A stretch of 64,000 bases of DNA from Streptomyces sp. NBC_01232. GTDB taxonomy: Bacteria > Actinomycetota > Actinomycetes > Streptomycetales > Streptomycetaceae. The stretch is from assembly GCF_035989885.1 (NCBI RefSeq), contig NZ_CP108518.1, forward strand, positions 7,989,001-8,053,000. The letters are read 5' to 3'. A program made the position numbers and the translations under genes. Of this stretch, positions 40,814 through 48,804 are shown one piece after another. Every line of letters starts with the position of its first letter. Position 1 is the stretch's first letter. The notes under the pieces were generated by a model. That model was not told where the DNA came from. It saw only the letters and a program-made list of their open reading frames with translations, and did no database searches.

Positions 40814-41248
40814 GTGTCCACCCCCACCCCCACACGCACCGCCGTCGCCCCCCTGACCACCGAGGACGCCGACCTGCTCGTCGCCACCGCCGCGTCCGCC
40901 GCCCAAGCGGCCGGGGTCAGCGTCAGCGTCACCGTCCTCGACGCCGGGGGCCACCTGCTCGCCTTCCGCCGCGACGACCGCGCCGTGCTGATCTCCGGCG
41001 AGACCAGCACCCGCAAGGCCTACACGGCGCTCCAGCTGAACGCGCCCACCGCCGACCTCGTCGAGGCCGTCCTGCCCGGTGGCCCCTTCCACACGCTGCC
41101 CACGGCCCTCGACCGCCCGCTGCTGTTCATCGCGGGCGGGTTGCCGGTCCACCGCGAGGGCCGTCTCATCGGCGCCGTCGGCGTCGGCGGCGGCGCCCCC
41201 GACCAGGACCACCGCTTCGCCGCCGCCGCGCTGGAAGCCCTTGTCTGA
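40814..41248 (+). CDS. GlcG/HbpS family heme-binding-like protein
   Basis: 144 residues. LVATAASAAQAAGVSVSVTV, LDAGGHLLAFRRDD, TSTRKAYTALQL and GGLPVHREGRLIGAVGVGGG are the conserved blocks of the GlcG/HbpS fold. Unlike the secreted HbpS redox sensor, it has no signal peptide, so it is cytoplasmic. GCAAGGAG precedes the GTG at 40814. It follows the MFS exporter by 61 bp and may be in its operon. Confidence 0.88.
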   Translation: MSTPTPTRTAVAPLTTEDADLLVATAASAAQAAGVSVSVTVLDAGGHLLAFRRDDRAVLISGETSTRKAYTALQLNAPTADLVEAVLPGGPFHTLPTALDRPLLFIAGGLPVHREGRLIGAVGVGGGAPDQDHRFAAAALEALV

Positions 41249-41271
41249 GGCCGCCGGGTCGCGCGCCCGTG

Positions 41272-41298
41272 TCCCCCGTGCCAGGTTGGTACGGGGGA
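41272..41298 (+). promoter_or_regulatory. hairpin that can mask the hexosaminidase ribosome-binding site
   Basis: 12-base arms TCCCCCGTGCCA and TGGTACGGGGGA (one G-U-type mismatch) around GGT. The right arm contains GGGGGA, the apparent Shine-Dalgarno sequence, 9 bp before the ATG at 41308. It could be a translational control hairpin in RNA or a DNA operator. Confidence 0.45.
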
Positions 41299-41307
41299 AA
41301 CAGGCAC

Positions 41308-42948
41308 ATGATGAGCAAACCGAGGCGGAACAAGAGGGTCCACGTCATCGCGACGGCCACGGTCGCCGCGCTGGTCACCCTTGCCCTCCCGGGCTGCACG
41401 GCCGCCTCGGACGAGGTGCGCACCCCGGGCGCCCGGGACTCCTCCTCCACCACCGCCGCCCGCACCACGGCGGCCGCCCCGGCCGAGGCCGCCCCCACTC
41501 CCACACCCAGCCCGACCCACGCCCTGTCCACGGCCCCGCGCACCATCCCGGCGGTCCGGGAGCACGTGCCCGCCCGCGGCCCCGGCTGGAAGCCCGCCCC
41601 CGACGCCCGTGTCGTCGTCGCACCGGACGACACCGCCGCACTGTCGGACGAGGCGAAGCTGCTCGCCGGTGAACTGCGCATCGGGTACGGAGAGTCGGCG
41701 GCGCCGCGCGCCGGTGACGTGGAACTGTCCCTGGACGCCGGGGCGGCGGGAGGTCCCGAGTCGTACACCCTCGACGTCAAGGACGGCCGCGTCCGCATCA
41801 ACGGACCCGACCAGGCCGGGGTCTTCTACGGCACCCGCACCCTCAAGCAGGCGGTGAAGAGCGCCGGATCGGCCCCCGAGGGCACCGTGCGCGACGCCCC
41901 CGCCAAACCGCAGCGCGGCCTCAACCTGGACATAGCGCGCAAGCACTTCACCCCCGAGTGGATCAAGGACCGGCTGCGGGAGATGGCCGACCTCAAGCTC
42001 AACCAGCTGGGCCTGCACTTCTCCGACGACCAGGCCTTCCGGATCCAGTCCGACACGCACCCCGAGATCGTCTCCACCCCGCACCTCACCAAGGCCCAGG
42101 TCCGCGACATCAACGCGCTCGCCGCCCGGCTGCACATCACGGTGGTCCCCGAGATCGACTCGCCCGGCCACCTCGGCGCGGTGCTGCGCGCCCACCCCGA
42201 CCTCCAGCTCCGCGACACGCAGGGCCGGGCGGTCAAGGGCGCCGTCGACATATCGAACCCGGCGTCCGCCAAGCTCGTGGACGAGCTGCTGCGCGAGTAC
42301 ATTCCGCTCTTCCCCGGACAGGCCTGGCACCTGGGCGCCGACGAGTACCAGGCCCTGGTCTACCGCGACCCGCAGGCCTCCTTCCCCCAGCTCGCCCGCG
42401 CCGCCCAGCAGCGGTACGGGCCCTCGGCGCGGGTCCAGGACCTGGCGACGGGCTGGCTGAACGACCGCGCGGACGCCGTCCGGCCGTCGGGGAAGGCGCT
42501 CAAGGCGTGGAACGACGGGTTCTTCGCGGGCGGGGTGACGAGCGCCGCCAAGGACATCCAGGTCGAGTACTGGACCGGTAAGGAGACGGGCGCCCGGCCG
42601 CCGCTGGAGTACCTGCGCGAGGGCCGCAAGGTCGTCAACCTCAACGACGAGTTCCTGTACTACGTGCTGGGGGAGCCCAACCAGTTCACGTACCCCACCG
42701 GGAAGCGGATCTACGAACAGTGGACCCCGCTCGTCCTGCGCGGCACGACCCCCGTCCCGGCCTCGTACGGGCCGCAGATCCTGGGCGCGCGCCTCGCCGT
42801 CTGGAGCGACCTCGCCAACGCCCAGACCCAGGCCCAGGTGGCCCAGGGCATCCGGACACCGCTGGCCGCGCTCTCGCAGAAGGTGTGGGACTCCCGCACG
42901 CCCCAGCTGCCCTGGGCCGACTTCAAGGCGCTCGCCGACCGGCTCTGA
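41308..42948 (+). CDS. GH20 beta-N-acetylhexosaminidase lipoprotein
   Basis: 546 residues. Lipoprotein signal (1-31) with Cys at LPGC, a Thr/Pro/Ala-rich tether to about 75, the GH20b domain (about 80-195), then the catalytic barrel (about 200-546). RGLNLDIARKHF, HFSDDQAFR, VPEIDSPGHLG and the catalytic Asp-Glu in WHLGADEY are seen. The usual GGDE is GADE here, as in some GH20 subgroups. It removes terminal GlcNAc from chitin oligomers made by enzymes such as the chitinase at 16083-17576. ATG at 41308, or 41311; a GTG at 41269 is unlikely. Confidence 0.92.
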   Translation: MMSKPRRNKRVHVIATATVAALVTLALPGCTAASDEVRTPGARDSSSTTAARTTAAAPAEAAPTPTPSPTHALSTAPRTIPAVREHVPARGPGWKPAPDARVVVAPDDTAALSDEAKLLAGELRIGYGESAAPRAGDVELSLDAGAAGGPESYTLDVKDGRVRINGPDQAGVFYGTRTLKQAVKSAGSAPEGTVRDAPAKPQRGLNLDIARKHFTPEWIKDRLREMADLKLNQLGLHFSDDQAFRIQSDTHPEIVSTPHLTKAQVRDINALAARLHITVVPEIDSPGHLGAVLRAHPDLQLRDTQGRAVKGAVDISNPASAKLVDELLREYIPLFPGQAWHLGADEYQALVYRDPQASFPQLARAAQQRYGPSARVQDLATGWLNDRADAVRPSGKALKAWNDGFFAGGVTSAAKDIQVEYWTGKETGARPPLEYLREGRKVVNLNDEFLYYVLGEPNQFTYPTGKRIYEQWTPLVLRGTTPVPASYGPQILGARLAVWSDLANAQTQAQVAQGIRTPLAALSQKVWDSRTPQLPWADFKALADRL

Positions 42949-43027
42949 GGGGCCCGGGGGGAGGGGCGCCGCCGTTCACGGACGGCCCCGGACCGGCGGC
43001 CATGACCGCGGACGGATCCTACGGCCC

Positions 43028-43336
43028 CTACAGCTGCCCGGTGCGCCCGCGGCCCTGCCCGCGACGCCGGAGCCATTGAGTGACCAGCGGCAGCGCCAGC
43101 AGGGCCGCCGCCGTCCACACGGCGGCGAAGGCCCAGAGCAGGAGCCGGGACACGGTGACCGAGGCCGCCACGAAGAGGGCCACCGCCACCGCACCGAGCA
43201 GCCAGGCCGCCACGGTGCGATGACGTCGGTGCGACGTGGACCGCAGGATCCGGTCGAGCGAACGGTCACCCTTGAGTTCGGCCTCGATCGCGGAGAGGGC
43301 GCGCTGCTCACGATCGGAGAGTCCGGCTCCGTCCAT
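43028..43336 (-). CDS. DUF3040 family membrane protein
   Basis: 102 residues. LSDREQRALSAIEAELKGDR is the family's N-terminal block; two membrane helices follow (about 42-62 and 66-88), then a basic tail. GGAGG lies upstream of both the GTG at 43339 and the ATG at 43336. The function is unknown; such proteins are common in actinobacteria. Confidence 0.88.
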   Translation of the reverse strand: MDGAGLSDREQRALSAIEAELKGDRSLDRILRSTSHRRHRTVAAWLLGAVAVALFVAASVTVSRLLLWAFAAVWTAAALLALPLVTQWLRRRGQGRGRTGQL

Positions 43337-43450
43337 CACGACGTACCTCCGCCGGCTGCTGCCGTCGGGCGCGGATCGCAGCCTCTGGCCTGGGAATACC
43401 CGGCCTGACGCGGCCCAACCCCCGCAGGACGCCGTGACCGGCGGCGGCGG

Positions 43451-44287
43451 TCACCAGATGGAGTTGACCCACTCCGGGTGGTCGATGAACGGGTTCCGGT
43501 TGTGCTGGTACACATCGAATATGACCTGGTTGCGGCGCTGCTCGAAGGCGTCCGGCGGGTCCATCTGGTTCCACTGCTTCAGCAGGCTGATCCGCCCGTG
43601 GGCCGGGGCGGAGCCGTTGTTGACCTGGTCGTTCAGCTCCAGGTTCGCGAAGCCGTCGCCGCCGTCGTAGCGGACGGCCATGTAGAGCAGCATCCGTGCC
43701 ACATCGCCCTTGACGGCGTCGCGCGGCTCGAAGGAGTCTCCGTCGGTCAGGCTGCCCGGCGCCTCGCCGACCGGGCTGCCGCCCTTGTCGAAGTCCTTGT
43801 TGCCGCGGGTGCTGTTGACGGTGACGTCCTCGGGGCGCAGGTGGTGCAGGTCGGTGCCCGGGCCGGTGGCTGTGCCGAAGTCGCCGTGGCTCTTGGCCCA
43901 GACGTGCTCGCGGTTCCAGTCGTTGGACCCGCCGCCGTTCGTCGCCTTGGACTGGGAGCGGCCGGAGTAGAGCAGGATGACGTTGCTGGCGTTCGCCGGA
44001 TCCTGGTCCGTCACCTTCAGGGCGTTCCACACGCCGTCGTAGCTCACCTTGGACTGGGTCTTGATGATGTCGTGCAGTGCGCTCTTCAGGGCGGGCCCCG
44101 TCTTGCCCTGGGCGCCCGCGTAGTAGTCGGCGTAGTCGGTGTATGCGCTGTACGGGTCGGCCGCGGCGGCCGTCGGGTTCTCGGGGGCCGCCGCCGGCTG
44201 CTGGCCGGCGGACGCGGCCGCCGGGACGGCGAACAGGGCGACGGCGGCGAGGCCGGCCGCCCAGGGGGTGACGCGCGAGATCTTCAT
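43451..44287 (-). CDS. secreted endonuclease I (His-Me finger nuclease)
   Basis: 278 residues. Signal peptide (1-29, ending ASA before cleavage), then the mature enzyme. NREHVWAKSHGDFG carries the catalytic His; DLHHLRPEDVTVNSTRGNKD follows with the metal-binding Asn. VILLYSGRSQ and WNREH are typical of EndA/NucM nucleases that degrade DNA non-specifically outside the cell. ATG at 44287; the longer upstream frame does not fit a signal peptide. Confidence 0.92.
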   Translation of the reverse strand: MKISRVTPWAAGLAAVALFAVPAAASAGQQPAAAPENPTAAAADPYSAYTDYADYYAGAQGKTGPALKSALHDIIKTQSKVSYDGVWNALKVTDQDPANASNVILLYSGRSQSKATNGGGSNDWNREHVWAKSHGDFGTATGPGTDLHHLRPEDVTVNSTRGNKDFDKGGSPVGEAPGSLTDGDSFEPRDAVKGDVARMLLYMAVRYDGGDGFANLELNDQVNNGSAPAHGRISLLKQWNQMDPPDAFEQRRNQVIFDVYQHNRNPFIDHPEWVNSIW

Positions 44288-44504
44288 CTGGTGGGGGGTA
44301 CCTCTCCAAACGCACCGTCCCCGCCCGGGGAATTGGCGGAGTGTCAGTGGCAGTGCGAGGGTCACATTGTCATGTGCCGAACAGATGAAGACCATGTGTC
44401 GGGACTGCGGATCTTCGTGTGTGCCGGCCACCCGCCGCGGGCAGGGTAGCGATGGCCCCCGGCGGGGCCGGACCCACCATGACCAGCCCTATCGGGAGCA
44501 GCCC

Positions 44505-45071
44505 ATGGCAGTGAAGATCCTCATCGTGACCGGCGACGCGGCCGAATCGCTGGAAGTGCTGTATCCGTACCAGCGCCTGCGCGAGGAGGGGTACGAGGTC
44601 CACATCGCGGCGCCGCAGGTGAAGAAGCTGCGGTTCGTGGTCCACGACTTCGAGGACGGCTTCGACACCTACACCGAGAAGCCCGGCTACACCTGGCCCG
44701 CCGATCTGGCCTTCGTCGACGTGGTCACCGAGGACTACGCGGCCCTGGTCGTCCCGGGCGGCCGGGCGCCGGAGTACCTGCGCAACGATCCCGAGGTGCG
44801 CCGGATCCTGGCCGCCTTCGCGGAATCGGACAAGCCGATCGCCCAGATCTGCCACGGCCCGCTCATCACCGCGGCGGCCGGGGGGCTGACCGGCCGCCGG
44901 GTGACCGCCTACCCGGCACTGGAGCTGGACATGAAGGCGGCCGGCGCCGAGTTCGAGGACTCCGAGACCGTGGTCGACGGCACGCTGGTCTCGGCCAGGG
45001 CGTGGCCCGACCACTCGCGCTGGATGAGGGAGTTCCTGACCGTACTGCGGAGCAAGGCTCCGGTGGTCTGA
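44505..45071 (+). CDS. DJ-1/PfpI family protein
   Basis: 188 residues. The nucleophile elbow AQICHGP has the reactive Cys and adjacent His. YDALVVPGG-like (YAALVVPGGRAPEYL) precedes it and Glu in the first strand region completes the usual triad. Family members are glyoxalases/deglycases or stress chaperones. ATG at 44505 with GGGAGCAG upstream. It ends before a strong terminator. Confidence 0.92.
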   Translation: MAVKILIVTGDAAESLEVLYPYQRLREEGYEVHIAAPQVKKLRFVVHDFEDGFDTYTEKPGYTWPADLAFVDVVTEDYAALVVPGGRAPEYLRNDPEVRRILAAFAESDKPIAQICHGPLITAAAGGLTGRRVTAYPALELDMKAAGAEFEDSETVVDGTLVSARAWPDHSRWMREFLTVLRSKAPVV

Positions 45072-45087
45072 GCGGGATCACGCGGGC

Positions 45088-45117
45088 GGCCGTGACCCCA
45101 TGGGCGGGGTCACGGCC
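45088..45117. terminator. bidirectional hairpin terminator
   Basis: A perfect 12-bp stem GGCCGTGACCCC/GGGGTCACGGCC, 6-base loop, extendable by a few pairs, between the convergent DJ-1 and solute-binding protein genes. Confidence 0.8.
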
Positions 45118-45181
45118 GTCACATCGTGGGGCGGGGGCCTATTTCAGGCCAGACGGGCGGGCGTCACCGCCGCGGCGATCG

Positions 45182-45997
45182 TCAGCCGACGGGGGCCACC
45201 GGCGGAGCCGGCTCGTACTTGTAGCCCGGACCGAAGTTCTTCTTCACGGCAGCCTCCCAGGCGCCGTCCGAGACCATCTTCTTCAGCGCGTCGTTGATCT
45301 TGCGCTGGAGGTCCTTGTTGCCCTTCTTGACGCCGATGCCGTAGTTCTCGTTGCTCAGGTTCTGGCCGAGCAGCTTGAACTTGCCCTCGTTGCCCTTGCG
45401 GGCGGCGTATCCGGCCAGGATGGAGTTGTCCGTGGTCATGGCGTCGACCCGGCTGTCCTGGAGGGCGACGACGCAGTCCGAGTAGCCGCCGAGCTCCAGC
45501 AGGCCCGCCTTGGGGGCGAGGTTCTTGCGGAGGTTCTCGGCGGAGGTGGAGCCGCTCACCGAACACAGGCTCTTGGAATTGAGGTCCTCGGGCTTGGTGA
45601 TCGACGCGTCGTTGGCGCGGGTCAGCAGGTCCTGGTGCGCGACGAAGTACGGGCCGGCGAAGTCGACCTTCTCCTTGCGCTTGTCGTTGATCGAATAGCT
45701 CGCCACGACAAACTTGACCTCGTTGTACTGCAGGAGCAGCTCACGGTCATTGCTGTAGACCTGCTTGAATTCGATCTTGTCGGGCTTGTAGCCGAGTTCC
45801 TTGGCCACATAAGTGGCGACGTCCACGTCGAAACCGGTGAAGGTGCCGTCGGTCTCCCGCATACCGATACCGGGCTGGTCGAACTTGATCCCGATCGAAA
45901 GGGTCCCGGCCCCCTGGTCCTCGTCACCGACGCACCCGGAGGCGGTCAGGGCGATTGCGATCACTGCGGCGACCGCACCGGCCTGGGGAACCTTCAT
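45182..45997 (-). CDS. glutamate-type ABC transporter substrate-binding lipoprotein
   Basis: 271 residues. Lipobox LTASGC at about 19-24, then a type-2 periplasmic binding domain: LSIGIKFDQPGIG, GFDVDVATYVAKELG, FVVASYSINDKRKEKVDF, GPYFVAHQDLL, and AMTTDNSILAGYAA. This resembles GluB of the actinobacterial glutamate uptake system. No permease or ATPase gene is adjacent, so it stands alone or shares a transporter encoded elsewhere. ATG at 45997. A pair of TTGAGGA repeats lies 135 bp upstream. Confidence 0.9.
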   Translation of the reverse strand: MKVPQAGAVAAVIAIALTASGCVGDEDQGAGTLSIGIKFDQPGIGMRETDGTFTGFDVDVATYVAKELGYKPDKIEFKQVYSNDRELLLQYNEVKFVVASYSINDKRKEKVDFAGPYFVAHQDLLTRANDASITKPEDLNSKSLCSVSGSTSAENLRKNLAPKAGLLELGGYSDCVVALQDSRVDAMTTDNSILAGYAARKGNEGKFKLLGQNLSNENYGIGVKKGNKDLQRKINDALKKMVSDGAWEAAVKKNFGPGYKYEPAPPVAPVG

Positions 45998-46464
45998 GCT
46001 GCACTCTTTCCTGAGGAACGCGGGACGCGTCACCGGGATCGCCGGAGGCGTGTGGAACCGCGCGAATAACGGGGACGTCGGGACGCGTGTACGAGGAAGC
46101 TAGGAAGCGGACGGGCACAGCGTCACTACATTTGAGGAAAACTTGAGGATAACGATCCGGTTGTGCTGCAGATCTTGCGGCCGGCCTGGCGCGGGGCGGG
46201 TGAAAAGGGCAGGCGCGGGAGCGGGTCCGGTGCAGGTGCACGGGAATCTGCTGCTCTTGGGCGAAGGGGTGTAAATCCCTTTCATCCGCACTCTCCGGTT
46301 TCCCGAATGTGAGGCACGCGTACGTCCGCCGCCCGGCGGCCCGCCGGACCGGGCGGGCGAGGTTCGGCCGGCCGAACTGGCCGGGAACGTACGATCGTTC
46401 GGCCCGGGCCCGGGGGCTCGTGGGATCATGAACGGGCAATGCCCGTGAGTGAAGGGGGAGTTCG
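45998..46464. other. intergenic region upstream of binding protein and TerD genes
   Basis: 467 bp between divergent genes. The only notable element is the direct repeat at 46132-46149. No gene is seen. Confidence 0.5.
46132..46149. repeat. TTGAGGA direct repeat with 11-bp period
   Basis: TTGAGGA at 46132-46138 and 46143-46149, spaced one helical turn, upstream of the solute-binding protein gene. It is a possible response-regulator site. Confidence 0.4.
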
Positions 46465-47007
46465 ATGACCGGTGTGCGCAAGGGCCTGGCCAAGGTGGAG
46501 TTCGCCCTCCGGTGGGATCCCAGCCCGGCCGGAACGCCCGCGAACGACCTCGACATAGTGGCCGCGGTCTACGGCGCCGCGGACCCCCACGGGGCGCCCG
46601 TCCAGCTGGTGCACTTCGGCAGCCGGTCGCCCGACGGCACCATCGCCCTGAACCGGGACAGCCATACCGGCCAGGGCTTCGGCTTCGACGAGGTGATGAC
46701 CATCGAGCTGCACCGGATGGCGTCGCGGTCGAGCCGCGTGGTGGTCGGTGTGGTCATCCAGAACGCCGATGCCGGTGACGGGGGCCGTGCGAAGACCTTC
46801 GCCGACATCGCCGGCACCGGGTTCCGGATCCGCGAGGGCCACACGGACCTCGCCCAGGGCGATTTCGCCACCGTGTCCGCCGCCACCGCGGCCACCGTCG
46901 CCGAATTCAGCCGCGACGCCTCGGGTGCCTGGTCCTTCGAGCCGTGGCTGCACGGAGTCGAGGCCGATCCGGAGGAATTCGCCCGGACCATGGGCGCCCT
47001 GCGCTGA
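46465..47007 (+). CDS. TerD family protein
   Basis: 180 residues. KVEFALRWDPSPAGTPANDL is the first strand with the conserved DLD (DLDIVAAVYG) calcium site; GFGFDEVMTIELHRM, VVVGVVIQNAD and KTFADIAGTGFRI follow, as in TerD proteins. The segment SHTGQGFGFDE lies where TerD has SxTGxGxGDDE, so one Asp of the second Ca site is replaced by Phe. It stands alone. ATG at 46465, with AAGGGGGAG upstream. Confidence 0.88.
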   Translation: MTGVRKGLAKVEFALRWDPSPAGTPANDLDIVAAVYGAADPHGAPVQLVHFGSRSPDGTIALNRDSHTGQGFGFDEVMTIELHRMASRSSRVVVGVVIQNADAGDGGRAKTFADIAGTGFRIREGHTDLAQGDFATVSAATAATVAEFSRDASGAWSFEPWLHGVEADPEEFARTMGALR

Positions 47008-47040
47008 GACCGGCCGCCGGACCGGCGGGGGATCCGCACA

Positions 47041-47085
47041 GATCGGGCGGCGGCCACTCCTGGGGTGAGTGGTCGCCGCCCGATC
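47041..47085. terminator. long hairpin terminator between convergent genes
   Basis: 19-bp stem (47041-47059 against 47067-47085) with one G-U-type mismatch and a 7-base loop, arms starting GATCGGGCGG and ending CCGCCCGATC. Confidence 0.85.
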
Positions 47086-47164
47086 CGGGTGGCGCGCTGC
47101 CGCCGTCCCCACGAGGCAGCGCGGGCAGGTCGCCGTCAGGTCATCAGGACGGCGGCCCGCCGGT

Positions 47165-47797
47165 TCAGGGGGCCTGACCGGCCGGGGGCCGGGTGGGGCC
47201 GGAGGGCGCGAGGCCCAGGGACGGGAGCATCACGGCGTCGACGAACCGGACCAGGTAGTCGGCGTCCGCGTACCGCCCCTCCAGTACCGGCCGGATGCGG
47301 AGCACACCCATCAGCTGTGCAGGCAGGAACTCCACGGCCGGATGGTCCGCGGCGATCTCGCCGCGCTCCACGGCCCGTCCGACCATCACGGCGAACGCCG
47401 CCAGCTCCGGCTCGACCAGCGCCTCGCGCAGGGCGGCCTGGAGCTCCTCGTCGCTGAGCACGGCGTGCCCGAGGGCCTGCGTCAGCCGGGTGTCCCTGCC
47501 CGAGGTGCCGGCGGCGATCCGGGCGGCCTCGCGCAGGTCGCCCGCCAGCGAACCGGTGTCCACGGCGACGAGCGTGCCCCGCCGGCCGGCGCGCAGGGCG
47601 GCGGCGACCAGCCGGGGCTTGGTCTTCCACTGCCGGTAGAGCGTCGACTTGCCGCAGCTGGCCCGGGCGGCGACGCCCTCCATGGTCAGGGCCTCGTAGC
47701 CGTGCTCGCGCAGCTGCTCCAGGACGGCGTCGAAGAACTCCTGCTCACGCTCCGGTGTGATCTTGGAGCGACGCGCGGGGGTCGGTGTCGACGTCAT
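47165..47797 (-). CDS. TetR/AcrR family transcriptional regulator
   Basis: 210 residues. The HTH spans about 15-62 (FFDAVLEQLREHGYEALTME, ASCGKSTLYRQWKTKPRLV), followed by a TetR_C ligand domain. GAGGAGAG before the ATG at 47797 decides the start. It is divergent from the PAP2 gene; the 155-bp gap holds a 16-bp-period array of GTATCGATAC palindromes, very likely its operators, so it should repress itself and the PAP2-DMT operon. Confidence 0.92.
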   Translation of the reverse strand: MTSTPTPARRSKITPEREQEFFDAVLEQLREHGYEALTMEGVAARASCGKSTLYRQWKTKPRLVAAALRAGRRGTLVAVDTGSLAGDLREAARIAAGTSGRDTRLTQALGHAVLSDEELQAALREALVEPELAAFAVMVGRAVERGEIAADHPAVEFLPAQLMGVLRIRPVLEGRYADADYLVRFVDAVMLPSLGLAPSGPTRPPAGQAP

Positions 47798-47850
47798 GGG
47801 ATGCGGCTCTCCTCGAGGGCGTCTCGGCGGCAGGTTCCACTGGAAGAAGT

Positions 47851-47930
47851 GTACGGGAACGCGAGCGTATCGGTACACCGGCGTATCGATACGCGAATGT
47901 ATCGATACACTGGCGTGTCGCTGTGTGCGT
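47851..47930. repeat. tandem array of 16-bp palindromic operators
   Basis: The palindrome GTATCGATAC occurs at 47883-47892 and 47899-47908, with GTATCGGTAC at 47867-47876. All start exactly 16 bp apart; weaker units begin at 47851 (GTACGGGAAC) and 47915 (GTGTCGCTGT). The array lies between the TetR and PAP2 genes. Confidence 0.8.
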
Positions 47931-47952
47931 CAACAGGAAGAGAGACCGGGGG

Positions 47953-48804
47953 ATGAGCTCCTACCCCACCCCTGCAGGGCCGGCAGCCGGACCGAGAGCC
48001 GCGCGCCGCCGCCTCGTACGCGAGCTGCTGCTCGTCGTGGGCTTGTTCACCGTCTACAAAGCCGGCCGGCTCCTCTCGACCGACCGCGCCGACGAGGCCC
48101 TGCGCAACGCGGCACGAATATGGGACGCCGAGCGCGCCCTGCACCTGCCCGGCGAAGGCGCGGTCCAGCGGCTGCTGCTGCACGGGGACGCCCTCGTCAC
48201 CACCGCCAACACCTACTACGCGGGTGTCCACTTCCCCGCGACCGCGCTCTTCCTGATCTGGCTCTACGTCCGCCGCCCCGCCCACTACCTGTGGGCGCGC
48301 CGCGTCCTCGCCGGGCTCACCGGCGCCGCCCTCGTCCTGCACCTGGCCTTCCCGCTCGCGCCCCCGCGACTGCTCGGCGCCGCGCGGCTCATCGACACGG
48401 CGCAGGTCTACGGGCCCAGCGTCTACCGGGCCGCGCCGGCCGAGGACACCCTGGCGAACCAGTTCGCCGCCATGCCCTCACTGCACTTCGGCTGGGCGCT
48501 GATGCTCGCGCTCGGCATGATCGCCGCCACCTCCTCGCGCTGGCGCCCGCTGTGGCTGCTGCACCCGCTGCTGACCCTGCTCGTGATAGTCGGCACGGCC
48601 AACCACTACTGGCTCGACGCCGTCGTCGCCGCCGCCCTCCTCGGGGCGGCCCTGCTGTTCGTCCCGCGGCCGCGCGCGGGTGACGACCCGGGCAGGGGCT
48701 CCGGTCCGGACCCGGAAACGGGCTCGGAGACCGGCTCCGGCACCCCCGTACGAGGCCTGCCGCGCCCGCGGAGCACGGTCGTGGCCGTAGGGGCCGGGCG
48801 ATGA
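47953..48804 (+). CDS. PAP2/AUR1-like inositolphosphotransferase-type membrane protein
   Basis: 283 residues with about six membrane helices. The phosphatase-like signature is split between MPSLHFGWALM (SxH motif with catalytic His) and NHYWLDAVV (HxxxD). This is the PAP2_3 / AUR1 group, which transfers or removes phosphate head groups on lipids. A 40-residue charged C-terminal tail of Gly/Ser/Pro follows. ATG at 47953 with ACCGGGGG upstream. Its stop overlaps the start of the DMT-like gene, and the TetR array controls the pair. Confidence 0.88.
   Translation: MSSYPTPAGPAAGPRAARRRLVRELLLVVGLFTVYKAGRLLSTDRADEALRNAARIWDAERALHLPGEGAVQRLLLHGDALVTTANTYYAGVHFPATALFLIWLYVRRPAHYLWARRVLAGLTGAALVLHLAFPLAPPRLLGAARLIDTAQVYGPSVYRAAPAEDTLANQFAAMPSLHFGWALMLALGMIAATSSRWRPLWLLHPLLTLLVIVGTANHYWLDAVVAAALLGAALLFVPRPRAGDDPGRGSGPDPETGSETGSGTPVRGLPRPRSTVVAVGAGR

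Noticed and set aside
41272..41298. DasR operator upstream of the hexosaminidase
   Set aside because: The dyad has GCCAGGTTGG in its centre, not the TGGTCTAGACCA core, so I list it only as an unspecified element.
46465..47007. Part of a ter (tellurite/conservon) gene cluster
   Set aside because: No TerB, TerC, vWA or kinase gene is adjacent; the two TerD genes are 43 kb apart and each stands alone.
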